Below, piece by piece: positions 24,868 through 32,518 of a DNA stretch of 39,477 bases. The stretch spans positions 1,078 through 40,554 of the forward strand of contig JAGWAU010000050.1 in NCBI GenBank assembly GCA_021296255.1, written 5' to 3'. Source of the DNA: Alphaproteobacteria bacterium (GTDB lineage Bacteria; Pseudomonadota; Alphaproteobacteria; UBA2966). Numbering within the stretch: the stretch's first letter is position 1; each line of letters opens with the position of its first letter. The translations under genes and the position numbers were made by a program. The notes under the pieces are model-generated. The model was not told where the DNA came from. It ran no database searches and saw only the letters and a list, made by a program, of their open reading frames with translations.

Positions 24868-26265
24868 ATGGATCAGGATGACACCGGAACGCCGGACTCC
24901 TACATTCCAGGCATGAGCGGAAGATCGCCGATTCATGTCATCGGTGGTGGCCTTGCCGGCTGCGAAGCGGCTTGGCAGTCGGCCCGTGCGGGAGTTCCTG
25001 CGGTCATTCATGAGATGCGTCCGGAGCGGGGCACGGATGCTCACATAACGGGTCGGCTAGCCGAACTCGTGTGCTCGAATTCCTTTCGTTCGGATGATAC
25101 CGAGAACAACGCCGTGGGACTGCTGCACGAAGAAATGCGCCGGGCGGGATCCTTGATCATGCGCGCAGCGGACGCCCGTCGGGTTCCCGCGGGATCGGCC
25201 CTGGCCGTGGACCGCGCCGGGTTTTCCGACGTCGTAGAATCCGCAATGGCAGCGGAGCCTCTCATAAACATCGATCGCCACGAGGTTTCGGACCTGCCGG
25301 CGGAGGACCGGGACCCGACGATCATCGCGACAGGGCCGCTGACGTCGCCCGGACTCGCCGCCGCCATCCAGAGCCTGACCGGCGAGGACTCACTGGCCTT
25401 CTTCGACGCCATCTCTCCCATCGTCTATCGGGACAGCATCGATTTCTCCAAAGCGTGGTACCAGTCGCGCTATGACAAAGGTGACCCTGAAGGCGGGGGC
25501 GACTACATCAACTGCCCACTCGACCGTGCACAGTACGAATCCCTGATCGCCGCGTTCCTGGGAGCCGACAAGATCGAATTCAAGGAGTGGGAAGCCATCA
25601 CGCCCTATTTCGAGGGATGCCTGCCCATCGAGATCATGGCCGAACGCGGGGTGGATACCCTGCGATACGGGCCCATGAAGCCGGTGGGTTTGACGGATCC
25701 ACGGACGGGCGAACGACCGCATGCAGTGGTCCAACTTCGCCAGGACAATGCGCTGGGAACGCTCTACAACATCGTGGGGTTCCAGACCAAGCTGCGCTAC
25801 GCCGAGCAGCGGCGCATCTTCCGTACTATCCCGGGCCTCGAAAACGCACACTTCGCGCGCCTCGGCGGCGTGCACCGCAACACCTTCATCAATAGCCCGC
25901 GGTTCCTGGATTCGGAGTTCAGACTCAAGGCCATGCCGCGTCTCCGGTTCGCCGGACAAATCACCGGCGTCGAAGGCTACGTGGAGAGCGCCGCGATCGG
26001 CTTGCTGGCAGGCCGTTTTGCCGCGGCGGAAGTGAAGGGTGAACCGGCAAATCCGCCGCCCGCGACGACGGCCCTCGGAGCCCTCCTCGCCCACATAACG
26101 GGCGGCGCCGACTCCGGCACGTTCCAGCCGATGAACGTGAATTTCGGTCTGTTTCCGCCGCTGGCGGAATACACGACGAAGCGCAAGCGCAAACCGGCCT
26201 TGTCGCGCCGCGCCCTCGCAGGCATAGACGCCTGGCTTGGCGTTTCAAAGATCGCGGCGGAATAA
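24868..26265 (+). CDS. trmFO: Methylenetetrahydrofolate-tRNA-(uracil-5-)-methyltransferase
   Basis: Folate- and FAD-dependent enzyme that makes ribothymidine at position 54 of tRNA. It has 465 residues from the first ATG, or 450 from the ATG at 24913, which directly precedes the FAD-binding [18 protein letters not shown]. Conserved cysteine segments are [11 protein letters not shown] and [16 protein letters not shown] (the catalytic Cys in related enzymes). The remaining signatures are [30 protein letters not shown] and [20 protein letters not shown]. Neither start has a strong ribosome site. It is convergent with the squalene-synthase-like gene, a neighbourhood common in Rhodospirillales. 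Confidence 0.96.
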   Translation: MDQDDTGTPDSYIPGMSGRSPIHVIGGGLAGCEAAWQSARAGVPAVIHEMRPERGTDAHITGRLAELVCSNSFRSDDTENNAVGLLHEEMRRAGSLIMRAADARRVPAGSALAVDRAGFSDVVESAMAAEPLINIDRHEVSDLPAEDRDPTIIATGPLTSPGLAAAIQSLTGEDSLAFFDAISPIVYRDSIDFSKAWYQSRYDKGDPEGGGDYINCPLDRAQYESLIAAFLGADKIEFKEWEAITPYFEGCLPIEIMAERGVDTLRYGPMKPVGLTDPRTGERPHAVVQLRQDNALGTLYNIVGFQTKLRYAEQRRIFRTIPGLENAHFARLGGVHRNTFINSPRFLDSEFRLKAMPRLRFAGQITGVEGYVESAAIGLLAGRFAAAEVKGEPANPPPATTALGALLAHITGGADSGTFQPMNVNFGLFPPLAEYTTKRKRKPALSRRALAGIDAWLGVSKIAAE

Positions 26266-26341
26266 TGGAAGCTTCTCGGGAATGGGCCAGGCCGTCCGGC
26301 CCCGACACGATGATCGTAGCGTAACCTCCATTCGTCAGCGT

Positions 26342-27190
26342 TCAGTAGCGCTTCCGAAACGACGCCCAGACAAGGCGTAGCTGGCGCAAGAGCCGGTTCG
26401 ACTCGTCCCGCAGCGCGAACGGATCGTGATTCGACCGTCGTAGCTCCCTCACATATGCGTCGGCGAGAACCGCCGGCAAGAGCGCCGGGAGGGACTCCAG
26501 CGGGACGTCCCGCCGCAGGTCCCGCGCCTGCCGAAGGTGTCGTGACACGCTCTCAACGATGGGTTCGAGAACCGGCACCAAACGTACGGCCGCCCCGGGA
26601 GAGGACAAGCTCTCCGTACTGAGCTGCGCTTCAGCCAGGGCATCCTGCGGGAGGTACACGCGCCCCATACGGGTGTGATACGGCAACCCGCGAACCAAAC
26701 CGATCAGCGCCCAAGCCGTGCCCACGTGGTCCGCAGCCGCAGCCGCTTTCGGGGCCTCCACACCCAGCACCGTCAAGCACGCGCGATGGAGGGCGCCCGA
26801 AGTTCCTCTCGCGAACTGCTCCAACGCCTCGAATGACTGGAACCCCTGCTCGACAAACTCCCGCTCCCGCGCGTCAATCATACTCTCCAGCGCATCCCGG
26901 GAGATCGAATGCTGCGCGACGGCACCCGCCAAGGCAAGTGCGACGGGATGCCGACGGGGCGTCCCGCCGAAGACTCCCTCGATGGTCTCGGACCACCAGG
27001 TCAGACGCATCCGGCCCAGCATCGGCTCGCCGACCCGCCCGCGAATTCGCCCAAGCTCCAGATTCAAGGCAAGCAACGCGATAAGAGCCGAACGCCGATG
27101 TTCGGGCGCGAACAGCGTGCACAGATAGCGGTCGTAGTCGTGGCGCCGCACATCGTCGCTGAGGGAGGTATCTGGAGAAGCTTCGATCAC
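26342..27190 (-). CDS. Squalene/phytoene synthase-fold protein, NDUFAF6-like
   Basis: A 282-residue protein with the squalene-synthase fold but without the catalytic Asp-rich motifs. Where DxxxD is expected it reads NLELGRIRGRVGEPMLGRM, and the second position reads WALIGLVRGLPYHTRMGRVY with no Asp cluster, although the VYLPQDALAE that normally follows is kept. The LRLTWW-type segment (MRLTWWSETIEGV) is typical of the NDUFAF6 branch, whose mitochondrial member is a complex I assembly factor. It is therefore unlikely to make squalene despite being the third protein of this fold in the window. It lies next to trmFO and 0.9 kb from an NDUFAF3 homologue. Confidence 0.82.
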   Translation of the reverse strand: MIEASPDTSLSDDVRRHDYDRYLCTLFAPEHRRSALIALLALNLELGRIRGRVGEPMLGRMRLTWWSETIEGVFGGTPRRHPVALALAGAVAQHSISRDALESMIDAREREFVEQGFQSFEALEQFARGTSGALHRACLTVLGVEAPKAAAAADHVGTAWALIGLVRGLPYHTRMGRVYLPQDALAEAQLSTESLSSPGAAVRLVPVLEPIVESVSRHLRQARDLRRDVPLESLPALLPAVLADAYVRELRRSNHDPFALRDESNRLLRQLRLVWASFRKRY

Positions 27191-27272
27191 AGACCTCGAG
27201 CGGTTGCCGATATCGGCCCCGACTCACGAGAGAATTACAGTCAAGGTATATTCTCCTTACAACATCATGGCT

Positions 27273-27323
27273 ACATATTGGTTACCAGCACAATATGTTG
27301 TGGTATAGATAGTGTGATATAAT
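27273..27323 (+). promoter_or_regulatory. Candidate extended -10 promoter with a perfect dyad upstream
   Basis: In an unusually AT-rich stretch, TGATATAAT at 27315-27323 is an extended -10 element with a full-consensus TATAAT, and no good -35 lies 17 bases ahead. Where the -35 would be is a perfect inverted repeat ACATATTG-N10-CAATATGT (27273-27298). Its placement at about -57 to -32 relative to a start near 27330 suits a transcription-factor site. A second, overlapping repeat pairs ACAACAT (27259-27265) with ATGTTGT (27295-27301). The transcript would have a leader of about 55 bases before the miniprotein gene. Confidence 0.5.
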
Positions 27324-27385
27324 TGGACTGGTTCGTTGAGAATAATCCGCAACGACAAAGAGGCGATAAACAAGAGGGAGCGCAA

Positions 27386-27478
27386 ATGAACCCGCTGGAC
27401 TCACTAACTGGAACGATCATCTCGGGACTCGTGATAACGGTCGTCATGGTCATACTCATCAACGTGATTGGTGCTTAG
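27386..27478 (+). CDS. 30-residue single-helix membrane miniprotein
   Basis: A 31-codon frame (stop included) too short for routine gene calling. ATG is preceded by GAGGGAG at five bases, one of the clearer ribosome sites in the window. The peptide starts MNPLDSLTGT and then has a single uninterrupted hydrophobic helix of about 19 residues (IISGLVITVVMVILINVIG), with the acidic/polar end at the amino side. It ends 18 bases before the ATG of the PuuD-like membrane protein, whose own ribosome site GGGGAAG lies in the gap, so the two are almost certainly one transcript. By analogy with CydX, CcoQ-like and similar miniproteins it may be a small subunit of the downstream haem-type membrane protein; that is inference. 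No family recognised. Confidence 0.6.
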   Translation: MNPLDSLTGTIISGLVITVVMVILINVIGA

Positions 27479-27496
27479 AGACAGGGGAAGCGGACT

Positions 27497-28003
27497 ATGG
27501 AACTCGACTACACCTGGTGGACCTTCTTCATTCGCTGGCTGCACGTGCTTAGCGGATTCATGTGGATCGGATTGCTCTGGTACTTCAACTTCGTACAGAC
27601 CCCGAGCATGCCGAAGATCCCTGACGAGCAGAAACCCGCCGTATCGAAGGTCATCGCGCCCGCTGCGCTGTTCTGGTTCCGTTGGGCGGCGCTGTCCACG
27701 ATCGTCTTTGGCTTGATCCTGGCCTATATGCAGGGGTACCTGGGGCCGGCATTGGGTCTCGGTCTCATGGACAACGATGCCAAGCACGCCTCCATCGGCT
27801 TCGGCATGTGGATGGGCCTGATCATGGCGTTCAACGTCTGGTTCATCATCTGGCCGAACCAGAAGAAGGCCCTCGGCATCGTGGAGGTATCCGACGAGGA
27901 ACGGCCCAAGGCCGCCCGCCTCGCCGGTGTGACGTCGCGCGTCAATACGATGCTCTCGATCCCCATGCTCTATGCCATGGTGAGCGCACAGAATCTCTAC
28001 TGA
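27497..28003 (+). CDS. PuuD-like (urate-oxidase N-domain type) integral membrane protein
   Basis: A 168-residue protein with four predicted membrane helices: RWLHVLSGFMWIGLLWYFNF, WFRWAALSTIVFGLILAYM, HASIGFGMWMGLIMAFNVWF and a last one around NTMLSIPMLYAMVS. The H-x3-G-x2-WIG pattern in helix 1, a His opening helix 3, and the IIWPNQKKALGI loop resemble the membrane domain of urate hydroxylase PuuD. There is no cytochrome c domain, which full PuuD proteins carry, so urate oxidation should not be assumed. The two histidines could bind haem. It follows a 30-residue membrane miniprotein and ends near a hairpin at 28031. Function unknown. Confidence 0.75.
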   Translation: MELDYTWWTFFIRWLHVLSGFMWIGLLWYFNFVQTPSMPKIPDEQKPAVSKVIAPAALFWFRWAALSTIVFGLILAYMQGYLGPALGLGLMDNDAKHASIGFGMWMGLIMAFNVWFIIWPNQKKALGIVEVSDEERPKAARLAGVTSRVNTMLSIPMLYAMVSAQNLY

Positions 28004-28030
28004 TCGTTACCTTGAGCGGTCAAACGGATC

Positions 28031-28057
28031 GATCGGGGGCCTTCGCGGCCCCCGATC
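28031..28057. terminator. Strong hairpin between convergent genes
   Basis: GATCGGGGGCC (28031-28041), loop TTCGC, GGCCCCCGATC (28047-28057): a perfect 11-base-pair stem in the 79-base gap between the rightward PuuD-like gene and the leftward Mth938-domain gene. Neither side is followed by a run of T, so it is not a classical intrinsic terminator. Its position suits a bidirectional, possibly Rho-assisted, transcription end or RNA-stability element. Confidence 0.6.
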
Positions 28058-28082
28058 ACGTTACGGCTCGCGCAAGGGGATT

Positions 28083-28460
28083 CTAGTCGATGGCGATCAG
28101 GGCTGCAGCCACCCGGCGCTCCTCCGACAGAAGAACGTTCCAGGTCCGGCACGCCGCACCCGTATCCATCGGTTCGACGATGATCCCGTCACCTCGCAGA
28201 GGGGTTCGGACGTCGTCCGCGATACGAACCATCTCATGACCGCACCCGATCAGCAGAATGTCGACACTGTCCGACGCACTTCGAATATCGGCGAAATCAC
28301 CGACCGAAATCTCGTCGATGCGGGACACCGGCCAGGGCAGAACGCGTTCCAGGAAAACCAGGACCGATCCCGTGTAACGCTTTTCGGCGATGAAGAATCC
28401 GCCGCCGCCGTATCGCTGGATGATCTGACGTCCCTGCGGAATTTGCGGCGTGATATCCAC
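28083..28460 (-). CDS. Mth938-domain protein, NDUFAF3 homologue
   Basis: A 125-residue protein of the Mth938/DUF498 domain family. Seen: the opening QIPQGRQIIQRYGGGGFFIA, a central VDILLIGCGHEM and the GIIVEPMDTGAACRTWNVLL segment with the family-typical M-x-T-x-A-A-x-T-x-N. The human member NDUFAF3 is a complex I assembly factor, and its link to secD/secF/yajC gene order in Alphaproteobacteria is known. Here the GTG start is two bases past the secF stop, so it is the last gene of yajC-secD-secF-Mth938. A role in assembling membrane or respiratory complexes is likely but not shown. Confidence 0.88.
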   Translation of the reverse strand: MDITPQIPQGRQIIQRYGGGGFFIAEKRYTGSVLVFLERVLPWPVSRIDEISVGDFADIRSASDSVDILLIGCGHEMVRIADDVRTPLRGDGIIVEPMDTGAACRTWNVLLSEERRVAAALIAID

Positions 28461-28462
28461 GA

Positions 28463-29416
28463 TCAGCCCGTGTCAACTGCAGCCTCTTCGTCCCCATCCG
28501 ACTCCTCTTCCGAGACGTCGCGGCGCAGACGGACGTAGATCAGGAGAGGCGCGGCGACGAAAATCGACGAATAGGTCCCAACCAGCACTCCCCAGATCAT
28601 CGCGAACGTGAAGCCTTTGATGACCGCGCCCCCGAAGAAGAACAGGGTCAACAGTGCGATGAGGGTCGTCGCGGACGTCATCGTGGTGCGCGACAGCGTG
28701 TCGTTGATACTGACGTTAAGGAGTTCGGTCAGCGGCATCCGGCGGTACTTGCGCAAATTCTCGCGAATGCGGTCGTAGACCACGACCGTGTCGTTCACCG
28801 AGTAGCCCACGATCGTCAAAATCGCCGCGATGATGGAGAGATTGAATTCAAGCCGGGTGAGCGCAAAAATTCCGATGGTCAGCACGACGTCATGAACGAG
28901 AGCTGCCACGGCACCGACCGCAAACTGCCACTCGAAACGAAACCAGATATAGACCAGCATGGCGACGACCGCGAGAACACTCGCCAGCGTACCCGCGCGC
29001 ACCAGCTCCGCGCTGACCTTCGGTCCTACGAATTCCACCCGGCGGTAAGAGATTTCGCCCGGTATCTCCACGGCCAGGGCCTCCTTTACCGCCGCGACCG
29101 CGCGCTGCTGCGCCGAGGACCCCCCTTGTTGACGCTCGACGCGAATCAGTACGTCGGTATCTCTGCCAAACTCCTGCAACGCCACTTCGCCGAGACCCAG
29201 CCCCGACAAAGCGCCGCGCATGAGACCGAGGTCCGCCGGTCCCGGCGTGCCCACCTCAATCAGAATGCCGCCCTCGAAGTCGATTCCGTAGTTCAGATCC
29301 ACCGTCACGAACAGCCCGATGGACGCAATGAACAGGAAACCTGAAAGGGCGAATGCCTTGGTCCGACGAGCCAGGAATCCGATGTTCGTCTTGGCGGGAA
29401 CGAGTCTGAGGCGCAT
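28463..29416 (-). CDS. secF: Protein translocase subunit SecF
   Basis: Inner-membrane RND-type partner of SecD that uses proton motive force to help protein export through SecYEG. It is 317 residues long with six membrane helices. Signature segments: LNYGIDFEGGILIEV after helix 1 and AILTIVGYSVNDTVVVYDRI followed by RENLRKYRRM, which form the functional core of helices 4-5. The carboxyl tail is acidic (VSEEESDGDEEAAVD). It follows secD after a 15-base gap. Confidence 0.97.
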   Translation of the reverse strand: MRLRLVPAKTNIGFLARRTKAFALSGFLFIASIGLFVTVDLNYGIDFEGGILIEVGTPGPADLGLMRGALSGLGLGEVALQEFGRDTDVLIRVERQQGGSSAQQRAVAAVKEALAVEIPGEISYRRVEFVGPKVSAELVRAGTLASVLAVVAMLVYIWFRFEWQFAVGAVAALVHDVVLTIGIFALTRLEFNLSIIAAILTIVGYSVNDTVVVYDRIRENLRKYRRMPLTELLNVSINDTLSRTTMTSATTLIALLTLFFFGGAVIKGFTFAMIWGVLVGTYSSIFVAAPLLIYVRLRRDVSEEESDGDEEAAVDTG

Positions 29417-29431
29417 CTTCGTTGCCCGACC

Positions 29432-31045
29432 TCAGATGGGTAACGCAGCCGGTCGCCGCTGCCGCAGCCACTGGACGATCATCAGGCGCGTTACGGTGAT
29501 CGCCGTGAACAGCGACGTCACGATCCCGATCGCCAATGTGACGGCGAATCCCTTGACCGGGCCCGACCCGAACTCGAACAGCAGGATCGCGGCGATCAGC
29601 GTCGTCACGTTGGCGTCGATGATAGTGGTGAGGGCACGCCTGTATCCTGCCTCGACCGCTGCGAACGGAGTCTTGCCCGTTCTCATCTCTTCGCGGATGC
29701 GTTCGAATACGAGGACATTGGCATCCACCGCCATACCGATGGTGAGCACGATTCCGGCGATGCCCGGAAGGGTCAGCGTGGCTTGCAGCAGCGACAGGGC
29801 CCCGGCGATCAGGGCGATGTTGACCAGCAGGGCGATGTCCGCTGCCAATCCAAACAAGCCGTACGCCATGCCCATGAAAATCATGACGAAGACGAACGCC
29901 AGGACGCCGGCGATCTTGCCGGCCCGGATGGAGTCCGCGCCGAGACCCGGACCGACGGTGCGTTCCTCGAGAATTTTCAGGGGTGCCGGCAAGGCGCCTG
30001 CCCGCAACAGGACGGCCAGGTCGTTGGCCTGCTGCACCGTGAAGTTTCCGGTGATGATCCCCGAGCCTCCCAGAATCGGTTCCCGGATCTGCGGGGCGCT
30101 GATCACTTTGGAGTCGAGCACGATGGCGAGCGGACGGCCCACGTTTTCCTTGGTAACATCGCCGAAGCGCTTGCCGCCGACGGCGTCGAAACGGAAGCTG
30201 ACCACGGGCCTACCCTGGTCGTAGGTGGGCTGCGAGTCGACCAGATTCTCGCCGCTCACATAGACGCGTTTCCGCACCACGTACTCGGCGGCACCCTCCT
30301 CCTGCGTGTCGGCCTCGAGGATCTGGGACCCCGGAGGGATACGGCCGCGCCGTGCGTCCTCGACCGTGGTCGTGGTGTCCAGCAGACGGAACGTGAGCTT
30401 TGCCGTCTTGCCCAGGAGACGCTTGATCCGGTCGGGGTCCTTCACGCCCGGCAACTGCACCAGGATCCGATCCTCACCCTGACGTTGGATCGTGGGCTCA
30501 CGCGTGCCCACCTCGTCGACCCGGCGGCGCACGATCTCGATAGATTGCTCCACGGCAGCACGCTTGCGATCGCGGACCGCCTGTTCCGTCAGCGTCACGG
30601 TGACGAGGGACTCCGCCTCCTCCGAAGCCTCGATATCGACGCCTCCCCCCTGACCGAAGATGTCGGGCGCCATCGGGTTTCCCAGGCCACGGATGAGCTC
30701 AAGGGCCTGGTCGACCCGGTCGGCCTGCCGGATACGCACGTTCACGGCCCGGCCGTCGTCCACCACGCCCAGACCGGTGTAGCCGATGCGCTCACGGCGA
30801 AGTTCGGTACGGATCGAATCGACCAGGGATTCGAGACGTTCGACGATGACGGCGTCGACCTCCACTTCCAGCAGCAGATGCGAGCCGCCCTGGAGATCAA
30901 GCCCAAGGTTAATCTGCTTGTGGGGCAGCCAAGTGGGGAGACGTGCCGCGGATTGCTCCGAGATGAAGTTCGGCGCGGCGAAAACCACGCCCAACAGGCA
31001 AAGAGCCAAGACCAGCCCGACTTTCCATTTCGCGAAATAGAGCAT
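29432..31045 (-). CDS. secD: Protein translocase subunit SecD
   Basis: Larger RND-type subunit of the SecDF export motor, 537 residues. It shows the first membrane helix (VGLVLALCLLGVVFAA), then INLGLDLQGGSHLLLEVEVD, and the large periplasmic head with EPTIQRQGEDRILVQLPGV. The carboxyl five-helix domain includes GMAVDANVLVFERIREEM, with the proton-path Asp. ATG with AGG seven bases upstream. It lies between yajC (28-base gap) and secF, the usual operon. Confidence 0.98.
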   Translation of the reverse strand: MLYFAKWKVGLVLALCLLGVVFAAPNFISEQSAARLPTWLPHKQINLGLDLQGGSHLLLEVEVDAVIVERLESLVDSIRTELRRERIGYTGLGVVDDGRAVNVRIRQADRVDQALELIRGLGNPMAPDIFGQGGGVDIEASEEAESLVTVTLTEQAVRDRKRAAVEQSIEIVRRRVDEVGTREPTIQRQGEDRILVQLPGVKDPDRIKRLLGKTAKLTFRLLDTTTTVEDARRGRIPPGSQILEADTQEEGAAEYVVRKRVYVSGENLVDSQPTYDQGRPVVSFRFDAVGGKRFGDVTKENVGRPLAIVLDSKVISAPQIREPILGGSGIITGNFTVQQANDLAVLLRAGALPAPLKILEERTVGPGLGADSIRAGKIAGVLAFVFVMIFMGMAYGLFGLAADIALLVNIALIAGALSLLQATLTLPGIAGIVLTIGMAVDANVLVFERIREEMRTGKTPFAAVEAGYRRALTTIIDANVTTLIAAILLFEFGSGPVKGFAVTLAIGIVTSLFTAITVTRLMIVQWLRQRRPAALPI

Positions 31046-31073
31046 TCAGCGACCTGGTGCTCGTCTACCCAGG

Positions 31074-31481
31074 CTATTCGCCCCGCTTGCGGCCAAAGCC
31101 GAACAACGACCCGAGCAGGCCGCCACCCGCCTGCGGTCCCTGCGCGGCCGCCGGCGCGCCGCCCCTGACGGGTTCCGTCTTGCTTCGCACGTCGGAAAGA
31201 GTGCCTTTCACGACCTGGACGCGGATACCCTCCGCGATCTCCACCGTGATGTCGTCCGTTTCCCCTACCTTCGTGACCTTGCCGACGATTCCGCCGCCGG
31301 TCACCACCACATCGCCCCGGCGCACCGCCTCCACCATCTCACGGTGCCGTTTCACCTTCCGCTGTTGCGGTCGAATGAGCAGGACGTAGAAGACCACGAA
31401 GATGATGATGAGGGGCAACAGGCCCGTGAAGAGGTCGCCCCCCCCACCCGCGGCTTGGGCGTATGCAGAAGAAATCAGCAT
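31074..31481 (-). CDS. yajC: Preprotein translocase accessory subunit YajC
   Basis: Single-span inner-membrane protein that joins SecDF. A 135-residue protein with the helix LLPLIIIFVVFYVLLIRPQQ followed by RKVKRHREM and the conserved LRRGD/VVTGGGIVGKV-type loop, seen here as RRGDVVVTGGGIVGKVTKVG. The tail is Gly-rich and basic (GRKRGE). The ATG has GGGGA seven bases upstream. It is the first gene of the leftward yajC-secD-secF-Mth938 operon. Confidence 0.97.
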   Translation of the reverse strand: MLISSAYAQAAGGGGDLFTGLLPLIIIFVVFYVLLIRPQQRKVKRHREMVEAVRRGDVVVTGGGIVGKVTKVGETDDITVEIAEGIRVQVVKGTLSDVRSKTEPVRGGAPAAAQGPQAGGGLLGSLFGFGRKRGE

Positions 31482-31517
31482 TTACGGTCCCCGACTGACG
31501 AGCGCGAATTCGCCCGG

Positions 31518-31545
31518 ACTATAGCTTTACACCCCGGATATGCAA
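31518..31545 (-). promoter_or_regulatory. yajC: Candidate promoter of yajC-secD-secF operon
   Basis: On the minus strand TTGCAT (31545-31540), 16 bases, TATAGT (31523-31518). Transcription would start near 31511, about 30 bases ahead of the yajC ATG. It lies in the 176-base divergent space shared with the DUF815 ATPase gene. Judged by eye. Confidence 0.4.
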
Positions 31546-31657
31546 ACCGCGCCTCCCTCATGTAGGTCGCCGGCCCGCCATTGGCAATAGGCCGAGGAAT
31601 TCCGTGGTATGCGTGCCCTGTGATAGGTTGCGATGCCCTTTCAGATGAGTTGAATGG

Positions 31658-32518
31658 ATGCCCGAAGAGGAACTGGAACCGCTGCTCCGCCGAGTTGCCG
31701 AGGCGCTCGAACGCGTCTCGCCGCGACCGCCGGAAGCGATCGAGTTCGACAACGCCGAGGCGTACACATGGCACGCCGAAAGCCATCGCCTGGAACCGGT
31801 CGCCAAGGTCAATCGCGTGGACCTAAAGCTGCTCAAAGGCATCGACTCCGTCCGGGATACCTTGCTGGAGAATACCCGGCGTTTCGCCGCTGGCCTGCCC
31901 GCCAACAACGCCCTGCTCTGGGGCGCCCGCGGCATGGGCAAGAGCTCATTGGTCAAGGCCGTCCACGCGACGGTGAACGCCGACAACGGCGGCAAGCTGA
32001 TCCTGGTAGAGATTCACCGCGAGGACATACCATCTCTCCCCGATCTGTTGAAATTGCTGGCGGGCGTGGACCGGCGGTGCATTCTGTTTTGCGACGACCT
32101 ATCCTTCGACGGTCAGGATGCCAGCTTCAAGTCCCTCAAGGCCGTCCTGGAAGGCGGTCTAGAGGGACGGCCCGGCAGCGTGATATTCTACGCGACCTCC
32201 AATCGTCGGCACCTCATGCCGCGTGAGATGATCGAGAACGAGCGCTCCACGGCGATCAATCCAGCCGAAGCGGTTGAGGAAAAAGTGTCGCTTTCAGATC
32301 GGTTCGGGTTGTGGCTCGGCTTCCATACGTGCAACCAGGACGAATTCCTCGCCATGGTGCATGGCTATGTCGCGCACTACGGAATTCCCGCGGACGAGAA
32401 ATCGCTGCGCGCCGAAGCTATCGAATGGTCAGTCACTCGGGGAGCCCGCTCAGGCCGCGTCGCCTGGCAGTTCGTGCAAGATCTGGCCGGCCGACTGAGG
32501 GTCAGGCTGAACGGGTAG
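31658..32518 (+). CDS. DUF815-family AAA ATPase
   Basis: A 286-residue P-loop ATPase of the DUF815 family. Walker A is GARGMGKSSLVKA (about residues 88-100) and Walker B is CILFCDDLSFD (about 145), followed by the family-typical IFYATSNRRHLMPREMIEN and later SDRFGLWLGFH. Cellular role in bacteria is not established. The gene is divergent from yajC, and its last 69 bases overlap the 3' end of the NlpD-like gene on the other strand. The usual position in this neighbourhood in Alphaproteobacteria supports it as a native gene. An out-of-frame ATG four bases upstream (31654) could compete for the start. Confidence 0.9.
   Translation: MPEEELEPLLRRVAEALERVSPRPPEAIEFDNAEAYTWHAESHRLEPVAKVNRVDLKLLKGIDSVRDTLLENTRRFAAGLPANNALLWGARGMGKSSLVKAVHATVNADNGGKLILVEIHREDIPSLPDLLKLLAGVDRRCILFCDDLSFDGQDASFKSLKAVLEGGLEGRPGSVIFYATSNRRHLMPREMIENERSTAINPAEAVEEKVSLSDRFGLWLGFHTCNQDEFLAMVHGYVAHYGIPADEKSLRAEAIEWSVTRGARSGRVAWQFVQDLAGRLRVRLNG

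Noticed and set aside
31504..31513. Palindrome GCGAATTCGC upstream of yajC
   Set aside because: A ten-base self-complementary word with no spacing or neighbouring repeat to suggest a binding site; likely chance.
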